From positions 76,652-140,651 of the forward strand of contig JBGAGO010000007.1 of the NCBI GenBank assembly GCA_044226655.1: a stretch of DNA of 64,000 nucleotides, in the 5' to 3' direction. This document shows, piece by piece, positions 33,028-41,333 of this stretch (positions are counted from its first letter, which is position 1; every line of letters begins with the position of its first letter). This stretch comes from JBEVOS01 sp044226655. Its GTDB lineage: Bacteria; Pseudomonadota; Alphaproteobacteria; Caulobacterales; Aquidulcibacteraceae. A program made the position numbers and the translations under genes. The notes beneath the pieces were generated by a model that worked only from the letters and a program-made list of their open reading frames with translations, was not told the origin of the DNA and made no database searches.

Positions 33028-33054
33028 CGGCGGAGCGCAAGCTCCGCCGTTTTT
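33028..33054 (+). terminator. Rho-independent terminator of groESL
   Basis: CGGCGGAGC (33028-33036), GCAA tetraloop, GCTCCGCCG (33041-33049), then TTTTT. The loop is of the stable GNRA class. It can also serve as the convergent stop for the hypothetical gene at 33070. Confidence 0.92.
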
Positions 33055-33069
33055 GCTTGTGGTCGGAGC

Positions 33070-33588
33070 TTAAAGCCGCTGCTCCAGCCCGAAGAAATGG
33101 CACGCGTCCAGCGCTGTGGCGAAGCCGCCGATAGCGTCGTGATAGACGCCGGGGCCGAGAGCTTCGTCGGCGGTGACGGCGGAGGCTTCGGCGTCGTCGA
33201 AGCTCGCGGCGAGCGCGACGGCGAGGCCGGTCAAACGCGCCTCATCACGCGCTCGCACCTGCGCGCGCTCATCCCGGCTCATCGCCGAAATCATCGGGCG
33301 CAGCCGATCGGCGATGAAACCGCCCGCGCCATTCATGTTGCACATCATCGGCCGTAGCGCCGATGTCATGGCCGCGCGATCGACATCCGGCGCGGACAAG
33401 CGGCGGCCAAAGGCTGCGTATTGATCGACGAGCAGATTGCCCATCGTCGCGCCTGGGGAAACATGCATGCGCCCATCGGAGCCCATCGCGCTCGGCGCTA
33501 CGGGGCGCGCAAGACGCTCCGGCGTCTGAGCGACGGCGCCTAGCGCCAGCATGGTCAGCGCCGCGCATGCCATGACACGCTTGCTCAT
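33070..33588 (-). CDS. Secreted hypothetical protein
   Basis: 172 residues with a Sec signal peptide (MACAALTMLALGAVAQTP, cleaved near residue 21). No family recognised. The mature part has a PMMCNMNGAGGFIADRLRPMI segment and an Ala-rich helical C-terminus with one further Cys (DACHFFGL), so a single disulfide is possible in the periplasm. It converges on groEL and ends next to the groE terminator. Divergent from the M24-like gene. Confidence 0.65.
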   Translation of the reverse strand: MSKRVMACAALTMLALGAVAQTPERLARPVAPSAMGSDGRMHVSPGATMGNLLVDQYAAFGRRLSAPDVDRAAMTSALRPMMCNMNGAGGFIADRLRPMISAMSRDERAQVRARDEARLTGLAVALAASFDDAEASAVTADEALGPGVYHDAIGGFATALDACHFFGLEQRL

Positions 33589-33723
33589 GTTCCCTCCCGC
33601 ATCGTTTTCGCTGCGTCCCTGTCGTCACCTATCCGCGCGAAGACCGCGGTCAGCAAGCGCGATCTGCGGCGTCAAAGACGGCTGCTCGTGGCGAATCTCG
33701 GCGCGCCGTTCTAAGGTGCAGCC

Positions 33724-34425
33724 ATGACCGTAACGTCTGATATGAGCGAGGCCGCCCGCACGGCCCGCCTCATCGCCGCTGAAGAGCGTGCGCTGGCGCT
33801 GCTTGCGGCGATCGAAGCCGCCGGCATCGTCGCGCCCGGGCGCAGCGAGAGCGCGGTCGATGCCGATATCGCCGCCCTCGCAGAGCAAAAGTTCGGCGTC
33901 GCGCGCCATTGGCACAAGCGTCTCGTGCGCGCCGGGCTCAATACGCTGTGCGTGTTCGCCGATCAGCCGCCCGAGCGCGTGATCGGCGCGCGCGACACCG
34001 TCTATCTCGATCTCGGCCCGGTGTTCGAAGACTGGGAGGCCGATGTCGGCCAGACCTATGCGCTCGGCGAAGATGAAGCGCGCCGCGCGCTGGTCGCGGC
34101 CCTGCCGATCGTGTTCGACGAAGTGTGCGCCCACGCCCGCGCCCATCCCGACATCACGGGCGCCGCGCTCTACGCGTTCGCGTGCGCGGCCGCTGAAGCA
34201 CGCGGCTACATTTTCGGCGGCGACATCGCCGGCCACACCATCGGCGAGTTTCCGCACGTCACCTGGCCAGGCGAAAAGGATCACCAGCGCATCGCCCCAG
34301 CCAATCCCACGCGCCTCAGCGATCCCGACGCCTTCGGCCGCCCGCGCCATTGGATCGTGGAAATCCACCTCCTCGCGCCCGACCGCAGCTTCGGCGGCTT
34401 CTACGAGCGCCTGCTGCGACGCTGA
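33724..34425 (+). CDS. M24 family metallopeptidase-like protein
   Basis: 233 residues, pita-bread fold. Putative metal ligands: Asp residues in YLDLGPVFEDWEADVGQTY, His in GHTIGEFPH, Glu in WIVEIHLL and near the C-terminus in FGGFYERLL. This short form lacks the N-terminal domain of Xaa-Pro peptidases and resembles small M24 proteins often annotated as Xaa-Pro aminopeptidases or creatinase-like. Substrate unknown. The start is the ATG at 33724; a second in-frame ATG follows at 33742. Confidence 0.85.
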   Translation: MTVTSDMSEAARTARLIAAEERALALLAAIEAAGIVAPGRSESAVDADIAALAEQKFGVARHWHKRLVRAGLNTLCVFADQPPERVIGARDTVYLDLGPVFEDWEADVGQTYALGEDEARRALVAALPIVFDEVCAHARAHPDITGAALYAFACAAAEARGYIFGGDIAGHTIGEFPHVTWPGEKDHQRIAPANPTRLSDPDAFGRPRHWIVEIHLLAPDRSFGGFYERLLRR

Positions 34426-34437
34426 GTGAGAGCGTTT

Positions 34438-34570
34438 CCTCCCCCGTTTACGAGGGAGGTGGCGAGCGTCAGCGAACCGGAGGGGAACCGCAAGCGCCGA
34501 CCGTCCAGGAACTTGCCTCCCCCTCGGTCACGCGGCTTCGCCGCGCGACAGCTCCCCCGTAAACGGGGGA
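34438..34570. repeat. CTCCCCCGT-type paired palindromic repeat
   Basis: Left end CCTCCCCCGTTTACGAGGGAGG, right end GCTCCCCCGTAAACGGGGGA, with a core including CACGCGGCTTCGCCGCGCGAC. Intergenic copy between the M24-like gene and the toxin gene, of the same type as the copies inside mutL and ileS. Confidence 0.88.
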
Positions 34571-34592
34571 ACAAACTGCGGCGGCGCCGCAC

Positions 34593-34892
34593 TCACTCTT
34601 CGATGAAAAAATCCGGCCCGATGTCGCGCGCGCCGTGGAGGACGCGGATCAGTTCGACGCCATCCGTCAAAGGCAGATAGAACAGCATGTAAGGCCGCAA
34701 GGGAAACGAGCGCAGGCCTTGCCGAAGATCGGCCCGCTCGCGACCAGCGTAAGGATGATCGGCCAGAAGCTTCAGCGCCGAATCGATCTTGTCGAGCAGA
34801 CGATCCGCGGCGAGCGGGCTCTTGTTTCCGTAGTAGAGCGCGAGATCCACAATATCGGCGCGCGCACGACGGGTGCGAAAGATGACGCTCAC
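34593..34892 (-). CDS. RelE/ParE family toxin
   Basis: 99 residues. ParE-type fold: FRTRRARADIVDLALYYG at the N-terminus, ADHPYAGRERADLRQGLRSFPL in the middle and YMLFYLPLTDGVELIRVLHGARDI at the end. ParE toxins poison gyrase, RelE toxins cut mRNA; the family pattern here fits ParE better. Translationally coupled to the upstream antitoxin by a 4-nt overlap. Confidence 0.88.
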   Translation of the reverse strand: MSVIFRTRRARADIVDLALYYGNKSPLAADRLLDKIDSALKLLADHPYAGRERADLRQGLRSFPLRPYMLFYLPLTDGVELIRVLHGARDIGPDFFIEE

Positions 34893-35146
34893 TCTGCGGC
34901 CGCGCGCCCGGCGAGTCTCTCAGCCACCTCACGGCGAATATCGTCTATGTCCCATTCCTCGAACGGGCCTTCCAGGCCTTCGGCGATGGCGGCTTTGAGG
35001 GCTTGGTGTTTTTCGGCCCAGGCGGCGGCCTTGCGGTCGAGATCGACGAGGGCGGCGCGGAAAATCGCCAGATCGTCCTCGAAATGGCCGCTCGCGCGCA
35101 GCCGCGCGAGGACAGCCTCAAGCTCGGGCGGGAGCGGAATATCCAT
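34889..35146 (-). CDS. Antitoxin of the ParE-type module
   Basis: 85 residues, directly upstream of and overlapping the toxin gene. The N-terminus (MDIPLPPELEAVLARLRASGHF) resembles a ParD ribbon-helix-helix but is shortened; the C-terminal acidic region (GPFEEWDIDDIRREVAERLAG) is the likely toxin-binding segment. Probably also represses its own operon. Confidence 0.8.
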   Translation of the reverse strand: MDIPLPPELEAVLARLRASGHFEDDLAIFRAALVDLDRKAAAWAEKHQALKAAIAEGLEGPFEEWDIDDIRREVAERLAGRAAAE

Positions 35147-35233
35147 TAGCCGAGCCTATCACGACCGTCATCAAGGGTCATCCGGCTTGACCGAGCGCAC
35201 GGCTTGGCCACTTTCCCCGCGAGGGAGGCGGCG

Positions 35234-36490
35234 ATGACCACACAGACAAACGACGCACGCCAAGTCAGCATCGACGCCGTGCGCGGCTTTGCGGTGCTGG
35301 GCATTCTGCTGATGAACATCGTGGGCATGGGCATGCCCGCCTTCGCTTATATCGATCCGAACTATTATGGCGGCGCGACCGACGCCGATCTCTGGACTTG
35401 GGCCGTCAATTTCGTGCTGACCGACGGCAAGATGCGCGGGCTGTTCACGATGCTGTTCGGCGCCAGCGCGCTGCTGATCGCCGACCGCGCCGAAGGCGGC
35501 CGCCTCGGGCCGATCTCGACGCATTATCGGCGCATGGTCTGGCTGTTCGTGTTCGGCATGATCCATGCCTATTTGCTGTGGTGGGGCGATATTCTGGTCT
35601 GCTACGCGCTGGCGGGCCTGTTCATTTTTCCGCTCCGCAACGTGAGCCCGCGCCTGCTCATCATCATCGGCGCGGTCGTGCTGGCGGCGCTGCTCGCCTT
35701 CATGGTCTATGCCGGCCTCGCGCTCGAACAAATGCACGCCGCGGCCGTCGCGCCCGGCGCGCCGCAAGCGGCGATCGATGCATGGACGCGCGCGAGCTTC
35801 ACCTTGGCGCCGCCGGCCGAGCTGGGCGTGCAGCAGATTCAAGGCTTCCGCGGCGGCTTCCTCGAAGCGCTGGCGGCGCGCACGCAGATGGCGATCCTGC
35901 TGCAGACGGCCTTCATGCCCGTCTCGCTGGTCGAAGCCATCGCGCAGATGCTGATCGGCATGGGGCTTTACCGGCTGGGCTTTTTCTCGCTGCGCTGGAC
36001 CACGCGCGGCTATCTCATCATGGCGGCGATCGGCTATCTGATCGCGGCGCCCTTCACCGCCTGGCTGGCCTGGCGTGCGGCTGCAAGCGGTTTCGAGCCC
36101 ATCACGCTCAATTACAGCGATACGTGGAGCGCGCTGCCGCGCCCCTTCATCGCGCTGGCGCATGCGAGCGTCATCCTCCTCATCGTGCGCGCCGGCGCCT
36201 TCGCCTGGTTCATGCGCAAGCTGACGGCAGCGGGCCGGATGGCGCTGTCGAACTATCTGGCGAGTTCGATCATCACGACCTTCGTGTTTTGCGGCTTCGG
36301 CCTTGGGCTCTACGGCGCGCTGAGCCGGGCCGAATTGCTGTGGGTGGTCGCCGGCGTGTGGGCCTTCATCCTGATCTGGAGCGAGCCCTGGATGAAGCGC
36401 TTCCATTACGGGCCGTTCGAATGGGCGTGGCGCTCGCTTGTGCAATGGCGCCTGCAGCCCTGGCGCAAGCGCGCGCCCGCCCCGGCCTGA
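35234..36490 (+). CDS. DUF418 family membrane protein
   Basis: 418 residues from the ATG at 35234, which has a GGGAGG site just upstream. About ten membrane helices. The N-terminus has the pattern RQVSIDAVRGFAVLGILLMNI common to DUF418 and acyltransferase-like membrane proteins. The C-terminal DUF418 part includes RMALSNYLASSIITT and WSEPWMKRFHYGPFEWAWRSL. Function not established; a possible membrane transporter or acyl-transfer role. Confidence 0.86.
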   Translation: MTTQTNDARQVSIDAVRGFAVLGILLMNIVGMGMPAFAYIDPNYYGGATDADLWTWAVNFVLTDGKMRGLFTMLFGASALLIADRAEGGRLGPISTHYRRMVWLFVFGMIHAYLLWWGDILVCYALAGLFIFPLRNVSPRLLIIIGAVVLAALLAFMVYAGLALEQMHAAAVAPGAPQAAIDAWTRASFTLAPPAELGVQQIQGFRGGFLEALAARTQMAILLQTAFMPVSLVEAIAQMLIGMGLYRLGFFSLRWTTRGYLIMAAIGYLIAAPFTAWLAWRAAASGFEPITLNYSDTWSALPRPFIALAHASVILLIVRAGAFAWFMRKLTAAGRMALSNYLASSIITTFVFCGFGLGLYGALSRAELLWVVAGVWAFILIWSEPWMKRFHYGPFEWAWRSLVQWRLQPWRKRAPAPA

Positions 36491-36641
36491 CGCGCATCGA
36501 TCGTCTCCACGCGCCCGCTCAGCGGGTCAAACGCCGCGATTTCGCGACGAATGGGCGGAGCGGAGCGACGAACCGCCAAGCGAGTCAGTCGCCGATTTCG
36601 TAGGCTGACCGCCGGTCGGGGCGCGGAAGGAACGTTCGGTT

Positions 36642-37742
36642 ATGGGCCTCGTGAGCCCGCGCAAGGTGCTGAGCTCGCGCACGCGCGAGTTCATTCTGTT
36701 TCAGGGCGTGTTCTGGGGCCTGTTCCTGCTGATGCGGGCGGCCGCCTCGGCGCGTTATTACCCGGAGCTGTTCTGGGCCTTCATGGCGCCGCGCGTCGCC
36801 GTGGTGCTGGTCTATGTCGCGGGCACGACCATTGTCCATCTCATCCTACGGCGCGTGGCGTGGCGACCCGTGCACAAGATGGGCCTAGCGCTTGCGCTCT
36901 GCGCGGCGCTGATTTTCCCCATGCACGTCATCGAAGGCGCGCTGACCCGCCTTTACGCGCCGCCCAATTGGCCGAGCGAGCAATTCCTCGACTACGTCTC
37001 GCAATTCGGCTGGGTGTTCGTGATGTGGGCCGGCTATTATCTCGCGCTCGATCACGCCTATGAGGCGCGCCGCCAGGCCGATGAAGCGGGCCGCGCGCAG
37101 GCCGAAGCGCACGCCGCGCAGCTCAAAATGCTGCGCTATCAGCTCAACCCGCATTTCCTGTTCAACAGCCTCAACGCGATCTCGACGCTCGTGCTGGAAA
37201 AGCGCAACGGCGACGCCGAAAACATGATCCTCAAATTGTCGCGCTTCCTGCGCCACATGATCGACACCGATCCCGATCAATTCTCGCGGCTGGCCGATGA
37301 GGCGGCGATCCAGAGCCTCTATTTGCAGATCGAGGCCGAGCGCTTCGGCGACCGCCTGCGCGTGATCTGCGAGGTGCCGGCCGAGCTGCACGATTGCCTG
37401 GTGCCCTCGCTCATCATTCAGCCCGCGGTGGAAAACGCCATCAAGCATGGCGTCGCCCATTGCGCGGGCGTGGGGCGCATCCGCATCGCCTGCGCACAGC
37501 ACGGCGAGCGGCTCATCACCGTAATCGAAGACAATGGCCCTGGCCCGCCGCCGTCGATCACAGGCAAGGGCGTGGGCCTGCGCAACACCAAGGCGCGGCT
37601 CGCAGCCATCTATGGCGACGACGCCAGCGTCACGCTCGCCCCGCGCCCCGAAGGCGGCGCGCGCGTGACGCTCGACGTGCCGCTCCAGCGCGCCTTCGCG
37701 CGCAAGCGCGCACCTGCTTGCGCCGAGGACGCGCGCCGCTAG
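36642..37742 (+). CDS. LytS-type sensor histidine kinase (orphan)
   Basis: 366 residues. About four membrane helices in the first 150 residues without an obvious sensor domain, then a coiled segment (EARRQADEAGRAQAEAHAAQ). The kinase core has the phospho-acceptor His in LNPHFLFNSLNAISTLVLEKR, and the ATPase boxes PSLIIQPAVENAIKHG and EDNGPGPPP ... GKGVGLRNTKARL. The usual LytTR response-regulator partner is not adjacent. Its stop codon (37740-37742) lies 3 nt before a hairpin that covers the nhaA ribosome binding site. Confidence 0.9.
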   Translation: MGLVSPRKVLSSRTREFILFQGVFWGLFLLMRAAASARYYPELFWAFMAPRVAVVLVYVAGTTIVHLILRRVAWRPVHKMGLALALCAALIFPMHVIEGALTRLYAPPNWPSEQFLDYVSQFGWVFVMWAGYYLALDHAYEARRQADEAGRAQAEAHAAQLKMLRYQLNPHFLFNSLNAISTLVLEKRNGDAENMILKLSRFLRHMIDTDPDQFSRLADEAAIQSLYLQIEAERFGDRLRVICEVPAELHDCLVPSLIIQPAVENAIKHGVAHCAGVGRIRIACAQHGERLITVIEDNGPGPPPSITGKGVGLRNTKARLAAIYGDDASVTLAPRPEGGARVTLDVPLQRAFARKRAPACAEDARR

Positions 37743-37745
37743 GGT

Positions 37746-37770
37746 CCCGCCTCCGGTGAAAGGAGGCGGG
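37746..37770 (+). promoter_or_regulatory. Hairpin sequestering the nhaA ribosome binding site
   Basis: CCCGCCTCC (37746-37754) pairs exactly with GGAGGCGGG (37762-37770) around a 7-nt loop. The only Shine-Dalgarno sequence for nhaA (GGAGG, 37762-37766) is in the right arm. The upstream kinase stop codon is 3 nt before the stem, so a terminating ribosome would open it. Confidence 0.7.
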
Positions 37771-37771
37771 C

Positions 37772-38995
37772 GTGGCGGGGTCGAAACATTGGTGGGACCG
37801 GGACACCGCGCCCGGCTACATCCTGATCGCCGCGACGCTGGTTTCGTTCCTGCTGCTGAACGGGCCGACGGCCAGCGCCGTCAGCGCCTTGCTCGAAACC
37901 GAATTCGGCGAAATCGGCGGTCATCGCCTGTCGCTGCATCTGGCCATCAATGACGGTCTGATGGCGATCTTCTTCCTCTATGTCGGGCTCGAACTGAAGC
38001 GCGAGACGGTAGAGGGCCCGTTCCGAAATCCGCGCATGGCCGCTTTGCCGATGATCGGCGCGGCCGGCGGCATGATCGCGCCAGCGCTCATTTATCTCGC
38101 CATCGCCGGCCATGCCGATCCCGCCTATGCGCGCGGCTGGGCGATCCCCGCCGCGACGGACATCGCTTTCGCGCTTGGCGTGCTGGCGCTGCTCGGCGAG
38201 CGCGTGCCCAGCGGGATGCGGCTTTTTCTGCTGGCGCTCGCCATCATCGACGATCTCGGCGCCATTCTGGTGATCGCGCTGTTCTATTCGACGCATATCG
38301 TTGGCTGGGCGTTGGGCGGGGCGGCCCTCGCCTTCGGCGCCATGCTGGCGATGAACCGCGCGGGCGTAACGAAGCTCTCGCCCTATTGGGCGCTGGGCCT
38401 GGTGCTCTGGGCCTTCATGTTCCTCTCCGGCGTGCATGCGACAATCGCTGGCGTGCTGACAGCGCTCGCCATTCCGATGCGCGCGAAGGATGGACGCTCG
38501 CCACTGATCGCCGCCGAACATGCGCTCAAACCCTTCGTGCAGCTCGCCATCATGCCGGTGTTCGCGCTCGCCAATGCCGGCGTGCGTCTGGAAGGCGCGG
38601 CTTTAGCGAGCGCGCTCCATCCCGTTGCGCTGGGCGCGGGACTTGGGCTGTTCCTCGGCAAACCGCTCGGCATCACGCTTTCAACTTTAGGCGCGGCGGC
38701 CGCACTGCGGCGCGCCCCGCCCGCACCGCCGCTGCAATTGCTGGGCGTGTCGATGGTGGCCGGCATCGGCTTCACCATGAGCCTCTTCATCGGAACCTTG
38801 GCGTTTGGCGCCGGCGACCTCGCCGCGCCCGTGCGCTTCGGCGTGCTGGGCGGCTCGCTGGCTTCGGCGCTGCTCGGGCTCGCCTTCCTCGCGCTCACCT
38901 TGCGCGGCGGACAACCGCAAGATTCCGATCTGGCGCGCGATGAAGCGATCGCCGCGCGCGAAGGCGTGATCGAGGATATCGATCCCAAGACCTAA
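37772..38995 (+). CDS. nhaA: Na+/H+ antiporter NhaA
   Basis: 407 residues, GTG start at 37772. Twelve membrane helices. The transport Asp pair is in LALAIIDDLGAILVIALFY, with the assembly-helix motif AATDIAFALGVLALLG and INDGLMAIFFLYVGLELKRE near the start. Exports sodium in exchange for protons, controlling pH and salt. Its ribosome binding site lies in a hairpin directly behind the sensor kinase gene, which suggests translational coupling. Confidence 0.95.
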   Translation: MAGSKHWWDRDTAPGYILIAATLVSFLLLNGPTASAVSALLETEFGEIGGHRLSLHLAINDGLMAIFFLYVGLELKRETVEGPFRNPRMAALPMIGAAGGMIAPALIYLAIAGHADPAYARGWAIPAATDIAFALGVLALLGERVPSGMRLFLLALAIIDDLGAILVIALFYSTHIVGWALGGAALAFGAMLAMNRAGVTKLSPYWALGLVLWAFMFLSGVHATIAGVLTALAIPMRAKDGRSPLIAAEHALKPFVQLAIMPVFALANAGVRLEGAALASALHPVALGAGLGLFLGKPLGITLSTLGAAAALRRAPPAPPLQLLGVSMVAGIGFTMSLFIGTLAFGAGDLAAPVRFGVLGGSLASALLGLAFLALTLRGGQPQDSDLARDEAIAAREGVIEDIDPKT

Positions 38996-39022
38996 CTCTG
39001 TACGCCCTTTGACAAGGCGCCC

Positions 39023-39158
39023 TGCTCCCCCTTGATGGGGGAGCTGTCGCGCGGCGCGCGCGACTGAGGGGGTGGCGGCGCATCGTTCTGTGATGTCGCG
39101 CCTCCACCCCACCCGTCATCGCTGCGCGACGACACCCTCCTCATCAAGGGGAGGGAGG
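39023..39158. repeat. CTCCCCCTTGATGGGGGAG-type paired palindromic repeat
   Basis: Left hairpin CTCCCCCTTGATGGGGGAG with GCGCGGCGCGCGCG, right hairpin CCTCCTCATCAAGGGGAGG; the inner GGGGGTGGCGGCG and CGCGCCTCCACCCC are partly complementary. It fills the convergent space between nhaA and the TonB receptor gene. A relative is at 43543. Confidence 0.85.
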
Positions 39159-39182
39159 GCGCTTCGACATGCGCTGGTCGTA

Positions 39183-41312
39183 CTAGCGCCGCGCGCGCAC
39201 GCCGATGGTGAAGCCGCGATCCTCGCCCGGGAAATAGCGGTCATTGCCGAAGGCGAAATCGGCGCGGTCGGCGTAATCCGTGTTGGTGAGATTGCGGATC
39301 GCGCCATAGAGCGTGAGCCTTTCGCTCACATCCCAATCGGCGCGCAGATTGAGCACATTGTGGCCGGGGTAGAGCCGCGTATTGGCGGCGTTGGTGAAGT
39401 ACTCGCCCATGTGAACCCATTCGAGCTCCACGCCGAGCGCGTCCGTCGCCCGCCAATGCGCGCGCGCGTTCCACAGCCAGCGCGGCGCCGTATCGATGTC
39501 ATTGCCATCGACGACGCCGTCCGCCGCATTGTTGAACCGGTAGATATGGCGCGCATAGGTGACCCAGCCCGAGAGATCGAACCGATCGCCGAGCGGCAGG
39601 CTGCCGGAAAGTTCGATACCTTCATGCTCGGAAGCGCCATCCGTGATCGTGAAGCCATCCGAGGCGCGGAACGAGGTGTGATCCTTGTCCATGTGATAGA
39701 GCGCGATTTCCGTGCGCAGCGGCCCCAGCGCGCCGCGCCAGCCAAGCTCCACGGAATTGAGCGTTTCCGAGCGCTGCGTTCCCGGCGTTTGCAACGTCTG
39801 TAGCGAGTAGAGATCGGTGATCTGCGGCGCGCGCGCGCCGCGTGCGAGGTTGAGCCAGATCGCCTGCCCCTCGGCGGGCGTCCACACAAAGCCCAGTTTC
39901 GGCGTCACATTGTCGAAATCATCGCTGCGATCGGCCGCGCGGCGGAAACGGCCGACATCGCCGTCCGGCGCGTGGTTGTCGTACTCATAATCCATCTGCT
40001 CGCCGCGCAGGCCGAGCGTGGCGGACCAGTTCGGCGCGAACGCCCAGCGTGCCTGCGCGTAAAGCGCGATCTGGCGCATATCGACGACGTAATCGTAATG
40101 CAGGCCCTGCACATAGCCGCCGGGCTGTGTCGGCAAGGTCTGCACCTCGCGCAGGCGGCCCTGCGTGACATCGCTATCGGCGCCGAAGATGAAAGAGAGC
40201 GTCTCGCTCGGATCCCAATAGAGCGCGGCCTGCACGCCGCCGCCCTCCTGCCCGCTCTCCTCGCGCGCGCGCGAGGGAAAGAAGAAGAGCTGCAGCGCGC
40301 TGTCGATGGTGCGCGCATTGCCCGTGAGCGACAGCCGCCAATCCTGGCCGAACGATCGCTCCAGCGTGAGCCGCCCACGCGTCAGCTTCTGATCGCGAAA
40401 GGCGCCCGGCGTCGGGTTCGAGCGCGCGATGGCGCCGATGTCGTACACGTCCGGCCCCTGCACGAAGCCAGCCGATTGCTGATTGAGATTCTGAAACACG
40501 ATGCGCCCATCGAGCGACCATTCGCCCAGACGCGCGGCCCAGCCGAAGAGCGCCTGCTGCCGGCTCAGATCGGAATCGGCGCGCCAGCCATCCGTATGCT
40601 CGGCATGAAGGCCGACATAAGCGCGATTGGTTTCGCCGCCGAACGCCATGCTGAGCGTGCCGGATTCGCGCCCGAACGAGCCCAGCTCCGCCGACCAGTC
40701 GAGGGCGGGCGCTGCAAGCGGCGCCGGCGTGATGACGTTGACGATCCCATGCACCGCGTTCGAGCCGTAGAGCGCGCTGCCCGGCCCGCGCACCACCTCC
40801 ACGCGGTCCGCGAAATCCATGCTGGTTTCGAAAATGCCGTTGACGTTCGCGAAGCCCGGCGCGCGGATCGGCGCGCCGTCTTCGAGGAACAGGAACGAGC
40901 CGGAGCTTTGCCCGCCCGTCAGCACCGGCGAGCGGATCGCCGGCAGATTCTCGACGCCATTGTTGCGATGGATCGAAACGCCCGGCAGCCGGTTCAGCGC
41001 TTCGGACGGCGCCTGCGCATCCACGCGCGCGAGATCGTCGGAAGACAGCGCGGCGGCGTTGCTGGCGAGCGTATCGAGCGCCTGCGCGCGCCGCTCCGCC
41101 GTCACGACGATCTCGCTCTCCTGCGCAAACGCCGGCGCACACAGCGCAAAGAGGAAAAGCGCAATCGGCGCCGCGCGTCCTTCTCCCCTTGTGGGAGAAG
41201 GTGGATCGGGCGCGCAGCGGCCGAGACGGATGAGGGGTGCGATCGCCAAGCTTTGCAAGGTCGCGCCGACACCCCTCATCCGTCCTCGCTCCGCTCGGAC
41301 ACCTTCTCCCAC
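39183..41312 (-). CDS. TonB-dependent outer-membrane receptor, N-terminus within a repeat
   Basis: Up to 709 residues. After the signal core (IALFLFALCAPAFAQE) comes a TonB-box-like EIVVTAERRAQALDT, the plug domain (LNRLPGVSIHRNNG, VEVVRGPGSALYGSNAVHGIVNVIT) and a 22-strand barrel ending FTIGVRARR. Looks closest to BtuB/CirA-type receptors. Substrate unknown. No ATG, GTG or TTG lies between the repeat at 41178-41325 and the signal peptide core, so the start must be inside the repeat (ATG 41312 or 41279, or a TTG) or a rare ATT. It follows the PQQ dehydrogenase gene by 21 bp. Confidence 0.88.
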   Translation of the reverse strand: MGEGVRAERGRMRGVGATLQSLAIAPLIRLGRCAPDPPSPTRGEGRAAPIALFLFALCAPAFAQESEIVVTAERRAQALDTLASNAAALSSDDLARVDAQAPSEALNRLPGVSIHRNNGVENLPAIRSPVLTGGQSSGSFLFLEDGAPIRAPGFANVNGIFETSMDFADRVEVVRGPGSALYGSNAVHGIVNVITPAPLAAPALDWSAELGSFGRESGTLSMAFGGETNRAYVGLHAEHTDGWRADSDLSRQQALFGWAARLGEWSLDGRIVFQNLNQQSAGFVQGPDVYDIGAIARSNPTPGAFRDQKLTRGRLTLERSFGQDWRLSLTGNARTIDSALQLFFFPSRAREESGQEGGGVQAALYWDPSETLSFIFGADSDVTQGRLREVQTLPTQPGGYVQGLHYDYVVDMRQIALYAQARWAFAPNWSATLGLRGEQMDYEYDNHAPDGDVGRFRRAADRSDDFDNVTPKLGFVWTPAEGQAIWLNLARGARAPQITDLYSLQTLQTPGTQRSETLNSVELGWRGALGPLRTEIALYHMDKDHTSFRASDGFTITDGASEHEGIELSGSLPLGDRFDLSGWVTYARHIYRFNNAADGVVDGNDIDTAPRWLWNARAHWRATDALGVELEWVHMGEYFTNAANTRLYPGHNVLNLRADWDVSERLTLYGAIRNLTNTDYADRADFAFGNDRYFPGEDRGFTIGVRARR

Positions 41313-41325
41313 AAGAGGAGAAGGG
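41178..41325. repeat. CCTTCTCCC-type paired palindromic repeat at the TonB receptor start
   Basis: CCTTCTCCCCTTGTGGGAGAAGG at the left (ends CCTTCTCCC and GGGAGAAGG) and CCTTCTCCCACAAGAGGAGAAGG at the right, with inner GACGGATGAGGGGTG and CACCCCTCATCCGTC exactly complementary. The same type is at 56943. It covers the putative start of the receptor gene. Confidence 0.88.
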
Positions 41326-41333
41326 CAAAGCGC

